Part shown: positions 1-6,125 of the stretch, piece after piece
How positions within the stretch are numbered: position 1 is the first letter of the stretch
How the letters are laid out: each line of letters starts with the position of its first letter
Assembly (NCBI GenBank): GCA_018710885.1
Contig: DVJA01000056.1
Coordinates: 1-10,453, forward strand
From: Scatomorpha merdigallinarum
GTDB lineage: Bacteria; Bacillota; Clostridia; Oscillospirales; Oscillospiraceae
DNA: 10,453 bases
Direction: 5' to 3'
The notes under the pieces: model-generated
Databases searched by the model: none
What the model was told of the DNA's origin: nothing
The model's input: only the letters and a program-made list of their open reading frames with translations
Position numbers and translations under genes: made by a program

Positions 1-142
1 CGGCCTAATTCCATCTTGTTAGCCTACGCCGGGGTCCCTACGGACCTCTGCTTTGCTATACCTTTCTTGAACTATCTCTTTTCACCACCACCATTCATTT
101 TTGGGGTTGACTTTTAATAGTTAATCTTTCGATATGTTTCCT
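1..142 (-). ncRNA. Candidate structured non-coding RNA or long leader, cut by the left edge
   Basis: A transcript starting near 142 from the promoter at 149-157 would run leftward across this stretch, which has no plausible ORF and is clearly more A-rich than the genes around it. Read on the minus strand it contains a GAAA-loop mini-hairpin (124-133), a perfect 5-bp hairpin GGTCC-GTAG-GGACC (arms 33-37 and 42-46), and a bulged stem at the edge (1-4 with 28-31, 5-8 with 19-22, five-base bulge at 23-27). These helices joined by long purine-rich single strands suggest an ornate folded RNA. I do not see the hallmarks of RNase P RNA, tmRNA or SRP RNA. A clostridial orphan RNA class such as the raiA motif is possible but not established. 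A long 5' leader of a gene beyond the edge is the main alternative. Confidence 0.42.
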
Positions 143-148
143 GCCCCT

Positions 149-177
149 ATTATAACAGCATGCCGCCCGCAATTCCA
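149..177 (-). promoter_or_regulatory. Extended -10 promoter reading left
   Basis: On the minus strand a perfect TATAAT (154-149) is preceded by TG at the extended -10 position, giving TGtTATAAT. A weak -35-like TGGAAT lies 17 bases further upstream (177-172). Transcription would start near 142 and leave the window at the left edge. The pgmB stop codon and GC-rich hairpins lie upstream, so this is a separate transcription unit and not part of the operon. Confidence 0.6.
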
Positions 178-208
178 GTACAATGAAACAACGCGGCGCA
201 GCGCAAGC

Positions 209-225
209 CACGCGGCAGCCGCGTG
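209..225 (-). other. Short GC-rich hairpin after pgmB
   Basis: A 7-bp perfect stem (209-215 with 219-225) has a three-base loop. The left-arm sequence ACGCGGC also occurs at 191-197, so an alternative longer-looped pairing with 218-224 is possible. It lies just beyond the larger hairpin at 235-262 in the direction of the operon. There is no clear U tract, so its role as part of a termination region is only suggested. Confidence 0.25.
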
Positions 226-234
226 ACATAGATA

Positions 235-262
235 CGCCCGGGCGGCAGCAGCCGCCCGGGCG
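235..262 (-). terminator. GC-rich hairpin, probable terminator of the minus-strand operon
   Basis: A perfect 12-bp inverted repeat (235-246 with 251-262) closes a four-base loop, 25 bases past the pgmB stop codon. On the minus strand it is followed by UAUCUAUGU, which is U-enriched but not a proper U tract. It could work as a weak intrinsic terminator or as a 3'-end stabilising structure. Its position between an operon end and an independent promoter supports a boundary role. Confidence 0.5.
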
Positions 263-286
263 CATTGCGTTTTGTACTGTCCCGCT

Positions 287-946
287 TCAGGACTTGACCG
301 GCTCCCCCGGTACGGTGAAAACCTCGGCTAATTGCGAAAAGCGCTCCAGGTTGATATCCCCCGCCCCGCTCGCGGTGGAGTCGCCGTACCCCACGGCCAG
401 CATCCCGGCGGCGCGGGCGGCTTCAACCCCGGCGAGGGCGTCGTCCACCGCGGCGCACTCGCCCGGAGCTATGCCGAGCTTTTCCGCCGCGACCAGGAAA
501 ACCTCCGGGTCGGGTTTTGAGCGTGTGACGCAGTTCCCGTCGGCCACCGCGTCGAGATATGCGCCGAGGCCGGTGCGTTCCAAGATGAGCGGCGCGTTTT
601 TGCTCGCCGAGGCCAGGGCCAGGCTGTAGCCGCGCTTTTTGAGCAGCGCAAGCGTCGGCAGGACGCCCTCCGGCACGTCAGACTCCGTCAATGACGCGAG
701 CATTGAGCGGTAGTTTTCGTTCTTCTCCGCGGTGAAGGCCTCCTTCTCCCGGAGCGTGTACTTCACCGGAGAGCGCCCCAGCACTATTTCCAGACTGTCC
801 ATGCGCGAGATGCCCCGGCAGCGGTCGTTCTGCGCGCGGTCAAACGGCACGCCCAGCCTGTCGGCGAGCGCCTTCCAGGCGCGGTAGTGCAGCTCGTCCG
901 TACTTATCAGCACGCCGTCCAAATCAAATATTATGGCTTTTATCAT
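287..946 (-). CDS. pgmB: Beta-phosphoglucomutase, HAD superfamily
   Basis: Predicted cytosolic enzyme that interconverts beta-glucose 1-phosphate and glucose 6-phosphate through beta-glucose 1,6-bisphosphate. With the start used here it has 219 residues, close to the 221 of Lactococcus PgmB. All HAD motifs are visible: FDLDGVL with nucleophile D8 and acid/base D10, the cap-domain signature RGISRMDSLE (about 44-53), motif II in LASASKN (S113), motif III K144 in SKPDP, and metal ligands D168/D169 in VDDALAG. The RGISRMDSL cap sequence and LASASKN separate beta-PGM from generic HAD phosphatases. An ATG at 952 is in frame, but GGAGGG ends at 953, only one base from it and six bases from the ATG at 946, so 946 is preferred. 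It is the last gene of the sensor operon, 15 bases after the regulator stop, which suggests that the sensed compound feeds into glucose phosphate. A related hexose or pentose phosphate mutase activity cannot be excluded. Confidence 0.9.
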   Translation of the reverse strand: MIKAIIFDLDGVLISTDELHYRAWKALADRLGVPFDRAQNDRCRGISRMDSLEIVLGRSPVKYTLREKEAFTAEKNENYRSMLASLTESDVPEGVLPTLALLKKRGYSLALASASKNAPLILERTGLGAYLDAVADGNCVTRSKPDPEVFLVAAEKLGIAPGECAAVDDALAGVEAARAAGMLAVGYGDSTASGAGDINLERFSQLAEVFTVPGEPVKS

Positions 947-961
947 GCTCATCCCTCCAGC

Positions 962-1702
962 TCAGCCCCGGGTGTCCTGGTACTCCGAGGGCGAAATGCC
1001 CACAACCTTTTTAAAAGTCGACGAGAAGTGCGTTATATCCCGGTAGCCCACGCGCTCCGCTACCTCGTAAACCTTCAGTTTACCGCCTCGCAGCAGCTCC
1101 ATGGACTTGTGTATCCTGTAACGCGTGAGGTAGTTGAGCAGCGTGTAATCCGTCTCCTTCTTAAACGTGTGGCTCAGATGCCCCTCGCTTATGCCCAGGT
1201 GCGCCGCGATGGAGCCAACGCTTATACCAGGGTCAGCGTAGTGCTCGCCTATGTAGTCCATGGCTTCGAGAACATAGCGGCTCTTATCGCCCTTTTTGAG
1301 AGACAGCACCGGCTGCGCGCCGCCGCTGCCGTCTATGCGCTTGCGTACACCGAGCACAGCCTGCTCCAAGTCCCCGTCGTGGAAGGGCTTCAGCAGGAAG
1401 TCCACCGCTCCCAGGCGCAGAGCGCTCTGCGCATACTCGAAGCTGTCGTAGGCCGTGAGGATTATCACATACGCGTTGTTGCCGCGCTCGCGCAGGCGGC
1501 GGAGCATCTCTATGCCGTCCATGCGGGGCATCTTCAAATCGGTTATGATAAGCGACGGGTTCAGCCGCTCCACGGCCTCAAGTGCCTCCTCGCCGTTGGA
1601 TGCCTCGCCGACTACCACACAGCCCAGAGCCGCCCAGTCCACGGCCAGGACTATGCCGCGCCTTATGAGCTCCTCGTCCTCAACGACCAGCACTTTCAAC
1701 AT
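962..1702 (-). CDS. Response regulator, YesN/HptR type (receiver plus AraC DNA-binding domain)
   Basis: A 246-residue transcription factor of a two-component system. The receiver domain (about 1-120) shows the acidic pair E8/D9, phospho-acceptor D55 in ITDLKMP, T83 and K105 in LLKPF. A short linker leads to a C-terminal AraC-family double helix-turn-helix (about 147-246), including DITHFSSTFKKVVGISPSEY, the usual second-HTH signature. It starts two bases after the kinase stop, with AAGGAGG seven bases upstream of ATG, so translation is probably coupled. YesN-type regulators usually activate neighbouring sugar or solute transport genes. Here the obvious target is the divergent ABC transporter promoter in 4431-4638, a role inferred from position. 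Confidence 0.93.
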   Translation of the reverse strand: MLKVLVVEDEELIRRGIVLAVDWAALGCVVVGEASNGEEALEAVERLNPSLIITDLKMPRMDGIEMLRRLRERGNNAYVIILTAYDSFEYAQSALRLGAVDFLLKPFHDGDLEQAVLGVRKRIDGSGGAQPVLSLKKGDKSRYVLEAMDYIGEHYADPGISVGSIAAHLGISEGHLSHTFKKETDYTLLNYLTRYRIHKSMELLRGGKLKVYEVAERVGYRDITHFSSTFKKVVGISPSEYQDTRG

Positions 1703-1704
1703 TC

Positions 1705-3411
1705 CTATGCCTCCTTGTACACGAGCGGCAGCGTGGCCGTGACCATCGTACCCGGCCCGTCCTTGCGGTTTTCAAGGCGCAGGCCGTAACCGGCGCCGTA
1801 GTGTTTCCTTATGATGGTGTCCACGTTGTAGAGCCCCAGATGCCCGCGCGAGCGCTCCTCCCCCCGGCAGGAATACTCGCCCTCGAGCTCTGCCGGGATG
1901 CCGTGCCCGCTATCCGAGACGCATATCTTCAGCACCTCGCCGTCCGCGCGCGCCAAGACCTCGACGACGCCGTCGGGCACGTCCTCCAGGCCGTGCAAAA
2001 GCGCGTTCTCGACTATGGGCTGGAGAATCATCTTAGGCACCAGGGCCCCTTCAAGCTCCTCCGGGACATCTACCCTGAAGGTGAAGGAACCGGAAAAGCG
2101 TATGCGCTGTATCTCAACATAGCGGCCTATGAGCTCGAGCTCGCGGCTGAGCGGCACGAACTCCTCCGGTGAAACGCAAAAACGCAGTATGTCTGCCAAA
2201 TCCGTCGACATTACCGCCACCTCGGGTACCTTGTTTATCTTGCCGAACCACTTCATGGTGTCGAGGGTATTGCACAGGAAGTGCGGGTTAAGCTGGGCCT
2301 GCAGCATGCGTATCTGCGCCTCATTGAGCTCGCGCTGGTTCTCAACGAGCTGCTCCTGGTTGCGCTTGAGCGCGATGAGCATTCCGTTGAAGCGCTCGGC
2401 CAGAGCGCCCAGCTCGTCGTCGTGCTCGGGCTGGACATAGACGTCGAGGTTGTTGCGGCTTGAGACCTCCTCTATCGCGGCGTGCAGGCGGCTGACCGGC
2501 CGCGACAGCTGGCGGCTGAGCGTCAGGCTCAGGAGCACGGACACGGCTATGCACACCAGCGCGCAGGCGCCGCTGATGGCGTAGACGAGGGATATCGTGT
2601 CGCTGGTGAACACCTTCGGCTGGCGCAGGACTATGTAGAGCCCGGTGGGCGCGCTGCGCGCGACGCTGTAGCTGAATTCGTCCTGGCCGCTGTTGAGCCC
2701 GGCGCCCGAGAGCAGCCGCTCGCGCAATTCTTCGGACAGGCTGTCCGCAAGCGACGGCTGCGAGCAGTACACGCTGCGCCAGAACGAGCTGAGCAGCAGC
2801 AAGTCGTTCCCTGACGGCACGGCACTGTCCATCAGCCTGTCCAAATCCGACTGCGAAAAGCGCACCAGCAGGTAGCCCGCGTTTCCTCCGCTCTCCCCCG
2901 AGAGCTGCACGGCGCCTGCGAGGCAGGTGCCGTCGGAGCCCGAGACGTCGTCCCCCGGCCGGAACACGGGCGACAGTCGGCCGGAGGCGGCGTACAGCAG
3001 GCCCCAGCGCGTGGGCAGCGGCTCCGAGTGGGCGAGGCTGCGCGTAGAGTAGAGCTGCCTGCCGGAGGCATCGTACAGCTCAATGCAGGCAGAACCGCGT
3101 ATTGAGCCCGTGAGCTCAAGGAACCGGTTATACACAACCGGGTCGTCGGCGAGCCCGCTTTCCAGCGCGTCCGCTATAATACCGTCGGCCTCCACGGCCC
3201 TGGCCGCGTGTACAAACAGCTCCACCGTCTCGTCGAGCTGCTGCGCGGCATCGGCGAGCTCCTCCTGCGCCTCGTCCTTGGCGTCCTGCGTCATTTGCAG
3301 GCGGAAAATCTGTAGCAGAAGAGCAGAGCAGACCAGCAGCGGTATCAGCGAGCCGCAGAGGAAGCCCACGAACAGGCGGTTGCGGAAGGACGATGAGAGG
3401 AAGCGCTTCAT
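1705..3411 (-). CDS. Sensor histidine kinase, YesM/HptS type
   Basis: A 568-residue membrane kinase. Residues 12-36 form a first membrane helix, about 37-272 an extracellular sensing region, and 274-298 a second helix, followed by a HAMP linker (about 298-350) and a coiled stretch. The kinase core is of the LytS/YesM class: H377 in QAQLNPHFLCNT is the phospho-acceptor, QPIVENALLHG (464-474) the N box, VSDSGHGIP (498-506) the D box, and GHLGLYNV (523-530) the glycine-rich nucleotide lid. Its ATG overlaps the TGA of the upstream solute-binding gene by four bases (ATGA), and AAGGAGGA lies six bases before the start, so synthesis of the two proteins is likely coupled. That coupling fits a receptor-kinase pair in which the lipoprotein presents ligand to the extracellular domain, as in S. 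aureus HptA-HptS. It would phosphorylate the downstream regulator. Confidence 0.93.
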   Translation of the reverse strand: MKRFLSSSFRNRLFVGFLCGSLIPLLVCSALLLQIFRLQMTQDAKDEAQEELADAAQQLDETVELFVHAARAVEADGIIADALESGLADDPVVYNRFLELTGSIRGSACIELYDASGRQLYSTRSLAHSEPLPTRWGLLYAASGRLSPVFRPGDDVSGSDGTCLAGAVQLSGESGGNAGYLLVRFSQSDLDRLMDSAVPSGNDLLLLSSFWRSVYCSQPSLADSLSEELRERLLSGAGLNSGQDEFSYSVARSAPTGLYIVLRQPKVFTSDTISLVYAISGACALVCIAVSVLLSLTLSRQLSRPVSRLHAAIEEVSSRNNLDVYVQPEHDDELGALAERFNGMLIALKRNQEQLVENQRELNEAQIRMLQAQLNPHFLCNTLDTMKWFGKINKVPEVAVMSTDLADILRFCVSPEEFVPLSRELELIGRYVEIQRIRFSGSFTFRVDVPEELEGALVPKMILQPIVENALLHGLEDVPDGVVEVLARADGEVLKICVSDSGHGIPAELEGEYSCRGEERSRGHLGLYNVDTIIRKHYGAGYGLRLENRKDGPGTMVTATLPLVYKEA

Positions 3412-4430
3412 GCCGTCTCCTCCTTGTCCAGGTAGAAGGCCCAGCTCATCAGCACAGTGTCGTGGTGGGAGCTGGCCCAGGCCACGTCGTAGTCGAGCAC
3501 CTGCATATCTTCCTCACCGGGCAGCTCGCCCGTGAGAGCGATGTCCGTGCGCACCGGGCGGCGGTACTGCTCGAGCAGCAGCTTCTGCACCTCGGGGCTG
3601 AGCGTAAAATCTATAAACCGCTTTGCGTTGTCGGGATGTGCCGCACCCTTGACGATGGCGCTGCCGTCGGGGACCAGGCTAGTCCCGTCGTCCGGGTAAA
3701 CCAGGCGCAGGCTGTCTCCGGCGTCTACCCGTTTCAGCGCCGTCTCCTCGAGCGTCACGCCTATCCAGAAGCTGCCGTCGGACACGCCGGTCAGCACGTC
3801 GCCCGAGCTGTCGAGTTCACGACCGCCCAAATTCCCGGCGAAAGCGCGCAGGTTGGTATCCACGTCGCCTTCCAGGGCATACAGCATGGTCACAAGCGAG
3901 GTGAAGCTGGAACCTGAAACTGCCGGGTCCGCAAAGGCTATCTTTCCCCGGAAAGCGGGCTCGAGCAGGTCCTGCCAGCAGGTTACGGCCCCGTCGTCTA
4001 TGAGCCTGGTGTTATATATGATGACCACGGGCAGCACGGAAAACGGCGTCCAGAGCCCGCCCTCTGAGCGGTAGTCCTCCGGGACATGCTCTATGCCCTC
4101 TGCCGTGTACGGCTCCAAATAGTCACGGTAGACCTCGATTGTGTCCACACCTCCGCCGAACATGACGTCCGCGCGCGGCGACTCAGCCTCCTCGGAGATG
4201 CGCTCGAGCAGCTCGTTGCTGCCTCCCGTCACGACGTCGACCCATATGCCCGTCCGCTCCTCAAATTCGCGCACGATGGGCCACCACAGCTCCTGCTTGT
4301 GCGAGGTGTAGACCACCAGGCGCTCGTCCTCGGGCGGGGCCAGGGACAGCTCCGCTTCGCCGGGCTGCTCTCCGCAGGCGGATAACAGCGCGAGCGCCAG
4401 CGCCAGACATATGCAAACCGCCTTTTTCAA
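3408..4430 (-). CDS. Solute-binding lipoprotein of the iron/AfuA class, probable ligand sensor for the adjacent kinase
   Basis: Extracellular solute-binding protein, 340 residues with the start chosen here. That start is a TTG (4430) preceded by GGAGG seven bases upstream. It gives a clean lipoprotein signal, MKK followed by an Ala/Leu core and the lipobox LLSAC, with C19 as lipidated residue. An in-frame TTG at 4451 would add seven residues encoded partly by the ribosome binding site itself and is unlikely. The mature protein begins LVVYTSHKQELWWPIV and has the VVTGGSNELLERI and RPVRTD segments typical of the AfuA/FbpA-like type II fold. No adjacent Tyr-Tyr pair, the usual ferric ligand, is present, which argues against iron. 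Co-transcription with a YesM kinase and an AraC regulator matches HptA of S. aureus, which senses glucose-6-phosphate. It may instead be a second transport receptor. Confidence 0.88.
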   Translation of the reverse strand: MKKAVCICLALALALLSACGEQPGEAELSLAPPEDERLVVYTSHKQELWWPIVREFEERTGIWVDVVTGGSNELLERISEEAESPRADVMFGGGVDTIEVYRDYLEPYTAEGIEHVPEDYRSEGGLWTPFSVLPVVIIYNTRLIDDGAVTCWQDLLEPAFRGKIAFADPAVSGSSFTSLVTMLYALEGDVDTNLRAFAGNLGGRELDSSGDVLTGVSDGSFWIGVTLEETALKRVDAGDSLRLVYPDDGTSLVPDGSAIVKGAAHPDNAKRFIDFTLSPEVQKLLLEQYRRPVRTDIALTGELPGEEDMQVLDYDVAWASSHHDTVLMSWAFYLDKEETA

Positions 4431-4465
4431 AACACCGCCTCCAGGCTTCAACGTGATTTCGACTA

Positions 4466-4494
4466 ATTATAGCACAAAGCCCCCTGCCGTTTCA
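4466..4494 (-). promoter_or_regulatory. Promoter of the sensor operon
   Basis: A perfect TATAAT on the minus strand (4471-4466) carries TG at the extended -10 position (TGcTATAAT). The -35 region 17 bases upstream (TGAAAC, 4494-4489) matches consensus poorly, as is common for extended -10 promoters. Transcription would begin near 4459, leaving a leader of about 29 bases before the TTG start of the solute-binding gene. Confidence 0.6.
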
Positions 4495-4522
4495 TCTGTT
4501 TTCACCAAAATATCAGTATCGT

Positions 4523-4542
4523 ACAAAAAAGCGCAGTTTTGT
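4523..4542. repeat. Inverted repeat in the divergent control region
   Basis: ACAAAA (4523-4528) and TTTTGT (4537-4542) flank an eight-base centre. The repeat lies upstream of both divergent promoters, where a shared regulator could bind. The arms are short and A/T-simple, so chance is a real alternative. Confidence 0.3.
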
Positions 4543-4575
4543 CCACTGTTATTTCATTCAAGATAACGTTAGAAT
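4539..4575 (+). promoter_or_regulatory. Possible promoter of the ABC transporter operon
   Basis: TTGTCC (4539-4544) lies 17 bases before GATAAC (4562-4567), a fair sigma-A pair. A second -10 candidate, TAGAAT (4570-4575), has no good -35 at standard spacing. An imperfect promoter is expected if the AraC-type regulator of the divergent operon activates it. Which -10 is used cannot be decided by eye. Confidence 0.4.
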
Positions 4576-4627
4576 AAATTTAACAAACAGGTTTGCGTGA
4601 GGCAAACTGGTTTTATTCAAAATAACG
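4552..4627 (+). repeat. Imperfect 17-nt direct repeat before the transporter operon
   Basis: TTTCATTCAAGATAACG (4552-4568) recurs as TTTTATTCAAAATAACG (4611-4627), 15 of 17 bases identical and offset by 59 bases. The first copy overlaps the candidate -10 element. The second abuts the ribosome binding site AAGGAGG at 4628. AraC-family regulators often bind direct repeats, so these may be operator half-sites. A past local duplication is the other reading. Confidence 0.45.
4591..4607 (+). promoter_or_regulatory. 5'-leader hairpin of the transporter mRNA
   Basis: GTTTGC (4591-4596) and GCAAAC (4602-4607) form a perfect 6-bp stem with loop GTGAG, between the two copies of the direct repeat. If transcription starts near 4575-4582 the hairpin lies close to the 5' end, where it could protect the mRNA. 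As an inverted repeat in DNA it could also be a protein-binding site. Confidence 0.35.
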
Positions 4628-4638
4628 AAGGAGGAAAT

Positions 4639-6024
4639 ATGAAAATGAAACGCATACTCTCCCTGCTGCTCGCCCTGGTCATGGTCTTTGCCCTGGCGGC
4701 CTGCGGCAGCACCGACACCCCCGCCCCCGGCACCTCCGGCGGCGACGTCAACAACCCGCCCGAGGACACCGAGCTCACAGCTACGCAGCAGATAATCAAG
4801 GAAGCCGAGGGCATGACCCTTGAGGAGCTGGCCGCCAAGGCCATCGAGGAGTCCAACGGCAAGACCTTTGTCGGCATCGGCAACTCCAGCCGCGGCGCCA
4901 CCGCCCTTCCGCTCTTCATCGAGTACCTGCAGAGCATCGACCCGAGCTACAACATGCAGGTAGACTGGCAGCAGCCGAAGAACAACAACATCTTCAGCCA
5001 GCTCACCAGCGACTCTCTGAAGGACACCGGCACCTTTGCCATGACCCTCATCCAGGACGGCAACCAGATTGAGTCCAAGATGGTTCAGACCGGCATCCTC
5101 GACACCTTCATCCCCCTCGACTGGGCCACCGCCAACGGCACCACTCCCGAGGAGTACGAGGGCTATCTCCCGCTGCAGACTCTGAACAAGGTCTTTATGT
5201 ACAACAACACCGGCGACAAGGCCTTCAACAACGTCTGGGACTTCGTCGCTGAGGACGCCCACGGCCTGTTCATGGACATCGACTCCGAGCTGGTCGGCAA
5301 GAACTTCCTGTACATGCTCACCGAAGAGACCTACGCCACCATGCTTAAGGACGCCTTCGACGCCCTCTCCGCCGACGAGCAGGCCTACTTCCAGCCCACG
5401 ATCGACGAGATGGAGTCTGAGGCCTCCGACCTCGGCCTCGGCGAAAACGGCAAGTACGCCCTCGCCTGGATTAAGCTCTGGGTCGGCAGCTACAACGCCC
5501 AGACCGACGACGGCCCCATCTGCAACACCCTCGTCGACGCCTCCGCGACCGACCAGTTCGGCCTCATAGTCTACTCCAAGCTCCGCAGCGTCGAGGAGAG
5601 CGCCACCGTCTCCAAGAACAACATCACCGTCGCCGCTTACAACGACGACTACACCGGCATCGGCGGCTTTGGCTACTGCCACTACCTGTTCGTCACCGAG
5701 AACAGCCCGCTGCCCTGGACCGCCTGCGCCTTCATCGCCTACATGACCTGCACGGCCGACGGCTTCTCTGCCTGGGGCAAGGACATCGGCGGCTACTCCT
5801 CCAACCCCGAGGTCGCCGCTGAGAACGAGGAAATCTACCATCACCAGACCGGCGGCATGGCCGAGGACGGCACGACCGTCGAGTTCGACGCCCTCAACGA
5901 CCGCGGCTATGACTGGTGGGTCGGCGACGGCCAGCTCGTGCTCGAGGACCCCGAGTACTGCGCCGATGTTGCATTCACTGTCGGCAGCTGGATTGAGACT
6001 CTCGACAAGTACGCTGTCGCATAA
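4639..6024 (+). CDS. ABC transporter solute-binding lipoprotein
   Basis: A 461-residue extracellular receptor that would deliver substrate to the permease encoded next. The ATG at 4639 follows AAGGAGG by four bases and gives a textbook lipoprotein signal: MKMKR, a hydrophobic stretch, and the lipobox LAAC with C22 lipidated, then a Ser/Thr/Pro/Gly-rich tether. A GTG at 4597 is in frame but has no ribosome binding site and lies in the leader hairpin. The mature part is rich in Asp, Glu, Trp and Tyr, as in many solute-binding proteins. I recognise the general type but no characterised member, and the substrate cannot be read from it. It is longer than the usual 320-400 residues for AfuA-type receptors and lacks a Tyr-Tyr iron pair. 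Codons are strongly C-ending, with few ATA isoleucines, unlike the following permease gene, consistent with high expression. Confidence 0.88.
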   Translation: MKMKRILSLLLALVMVFALAACGSTDTPAPGTSGGDVNNPPEDTELTATQQIIKEAEGMTLEELAAKAIEESNGKTFVGIGNSSRGATALPLFIEYLQSIDPSYNMQVDWQQPKNNNIFSQLTSDSLKDTGTFAMTLIQDGNQIESKMVQTGILDTFIPLDWATANGTTPEEYEGYLPLQTLNKVFMYNNTGDKAFNNVWDFVAEDAHGLFMDIDSELVGKNFLYMLTEETYATMLKDAFDALSADEQAYFQPTIDEMESEASDLGLGENGKYALAWIKLWVGSYNAQTDDGPICNTLVDASATDQFGLIVYSKLRSVEESATVSKNNITVAAYNDDYTGIGGFGYCHYLFVTENSPLPWTACAFIAYMTCTADGFSAWGKDIGGYSSNPEVAAENEEIYHHQTGGMAEDGTTVEFDALNDRGYDWWVGDGQLVLEDPEYCADVAFTVGSWIETLDKYAVA

Positions 6025-6030
6025 CACTTT

Positions 6031-6097
6031 GCGCCCGGTGTGAGGCGCGAAGCGAAAATAGCGCCTCTGGACTCGCGTAAAACGGTTCAGAGGCGCT
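6031..6097 (+). promoter_or_regulatory. Competing hairpins between receptor and permease genes
   Basis: A perfect 10-bp stem (6060-6069 with 6088-6097, 18-base loop) sits in the 101-base gap. GAGGCGC occurs twice (6042-6048 and 6090-6096), and both copies can pair with GCGCCTC at 6061-6067, so the folds are mutually exclusive. A third stem (6031-6035 with 6044-6048) can also form. No U tract follows, so this is not a standard terminator. Hairpins in this position commonly stabilise or limit transcripts so that the receptor is made in excess over the membrane parts. Attenuation through the alternative fold is a further possibility. Confidence 0.5.
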
Positions 6098-6125
6098 TGA
6101 CTTACCAAGAAAACGGGGGAATCAT

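Noticed and set aside
107..136. Possible plus-strand promoter (TTGACT then GATATG)
   Set aside because: The -10 is poor at 18-base spacing, no plus-strand gene follows, and the stretch is better explained as part of the leftward transcript.
183..629. Plus-strand open frame of 148 codons overlapping the pgmB end
   Set aside because: It runs through the terminator hairpin and antisense to pgmB. Its Ser/Ala/Pro/Arg-rich composition is typical of spurious frames in GC-rich DNA.
887..1789. Plus-strand open frame (300 codons) opposite the response regulator
   Set aside because: It is antisense to a regulator with all receiver and AraC motifs, spans a gene junction and shows no domain. It is a by-product of codon bias.
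4478..4507. Possible catabolite-responsive (cre) site in the divergent region
   Set aside because: The best alignment, around TGAAAACAGATGAA on the minus strand, misses the central CG and several conserved positions.
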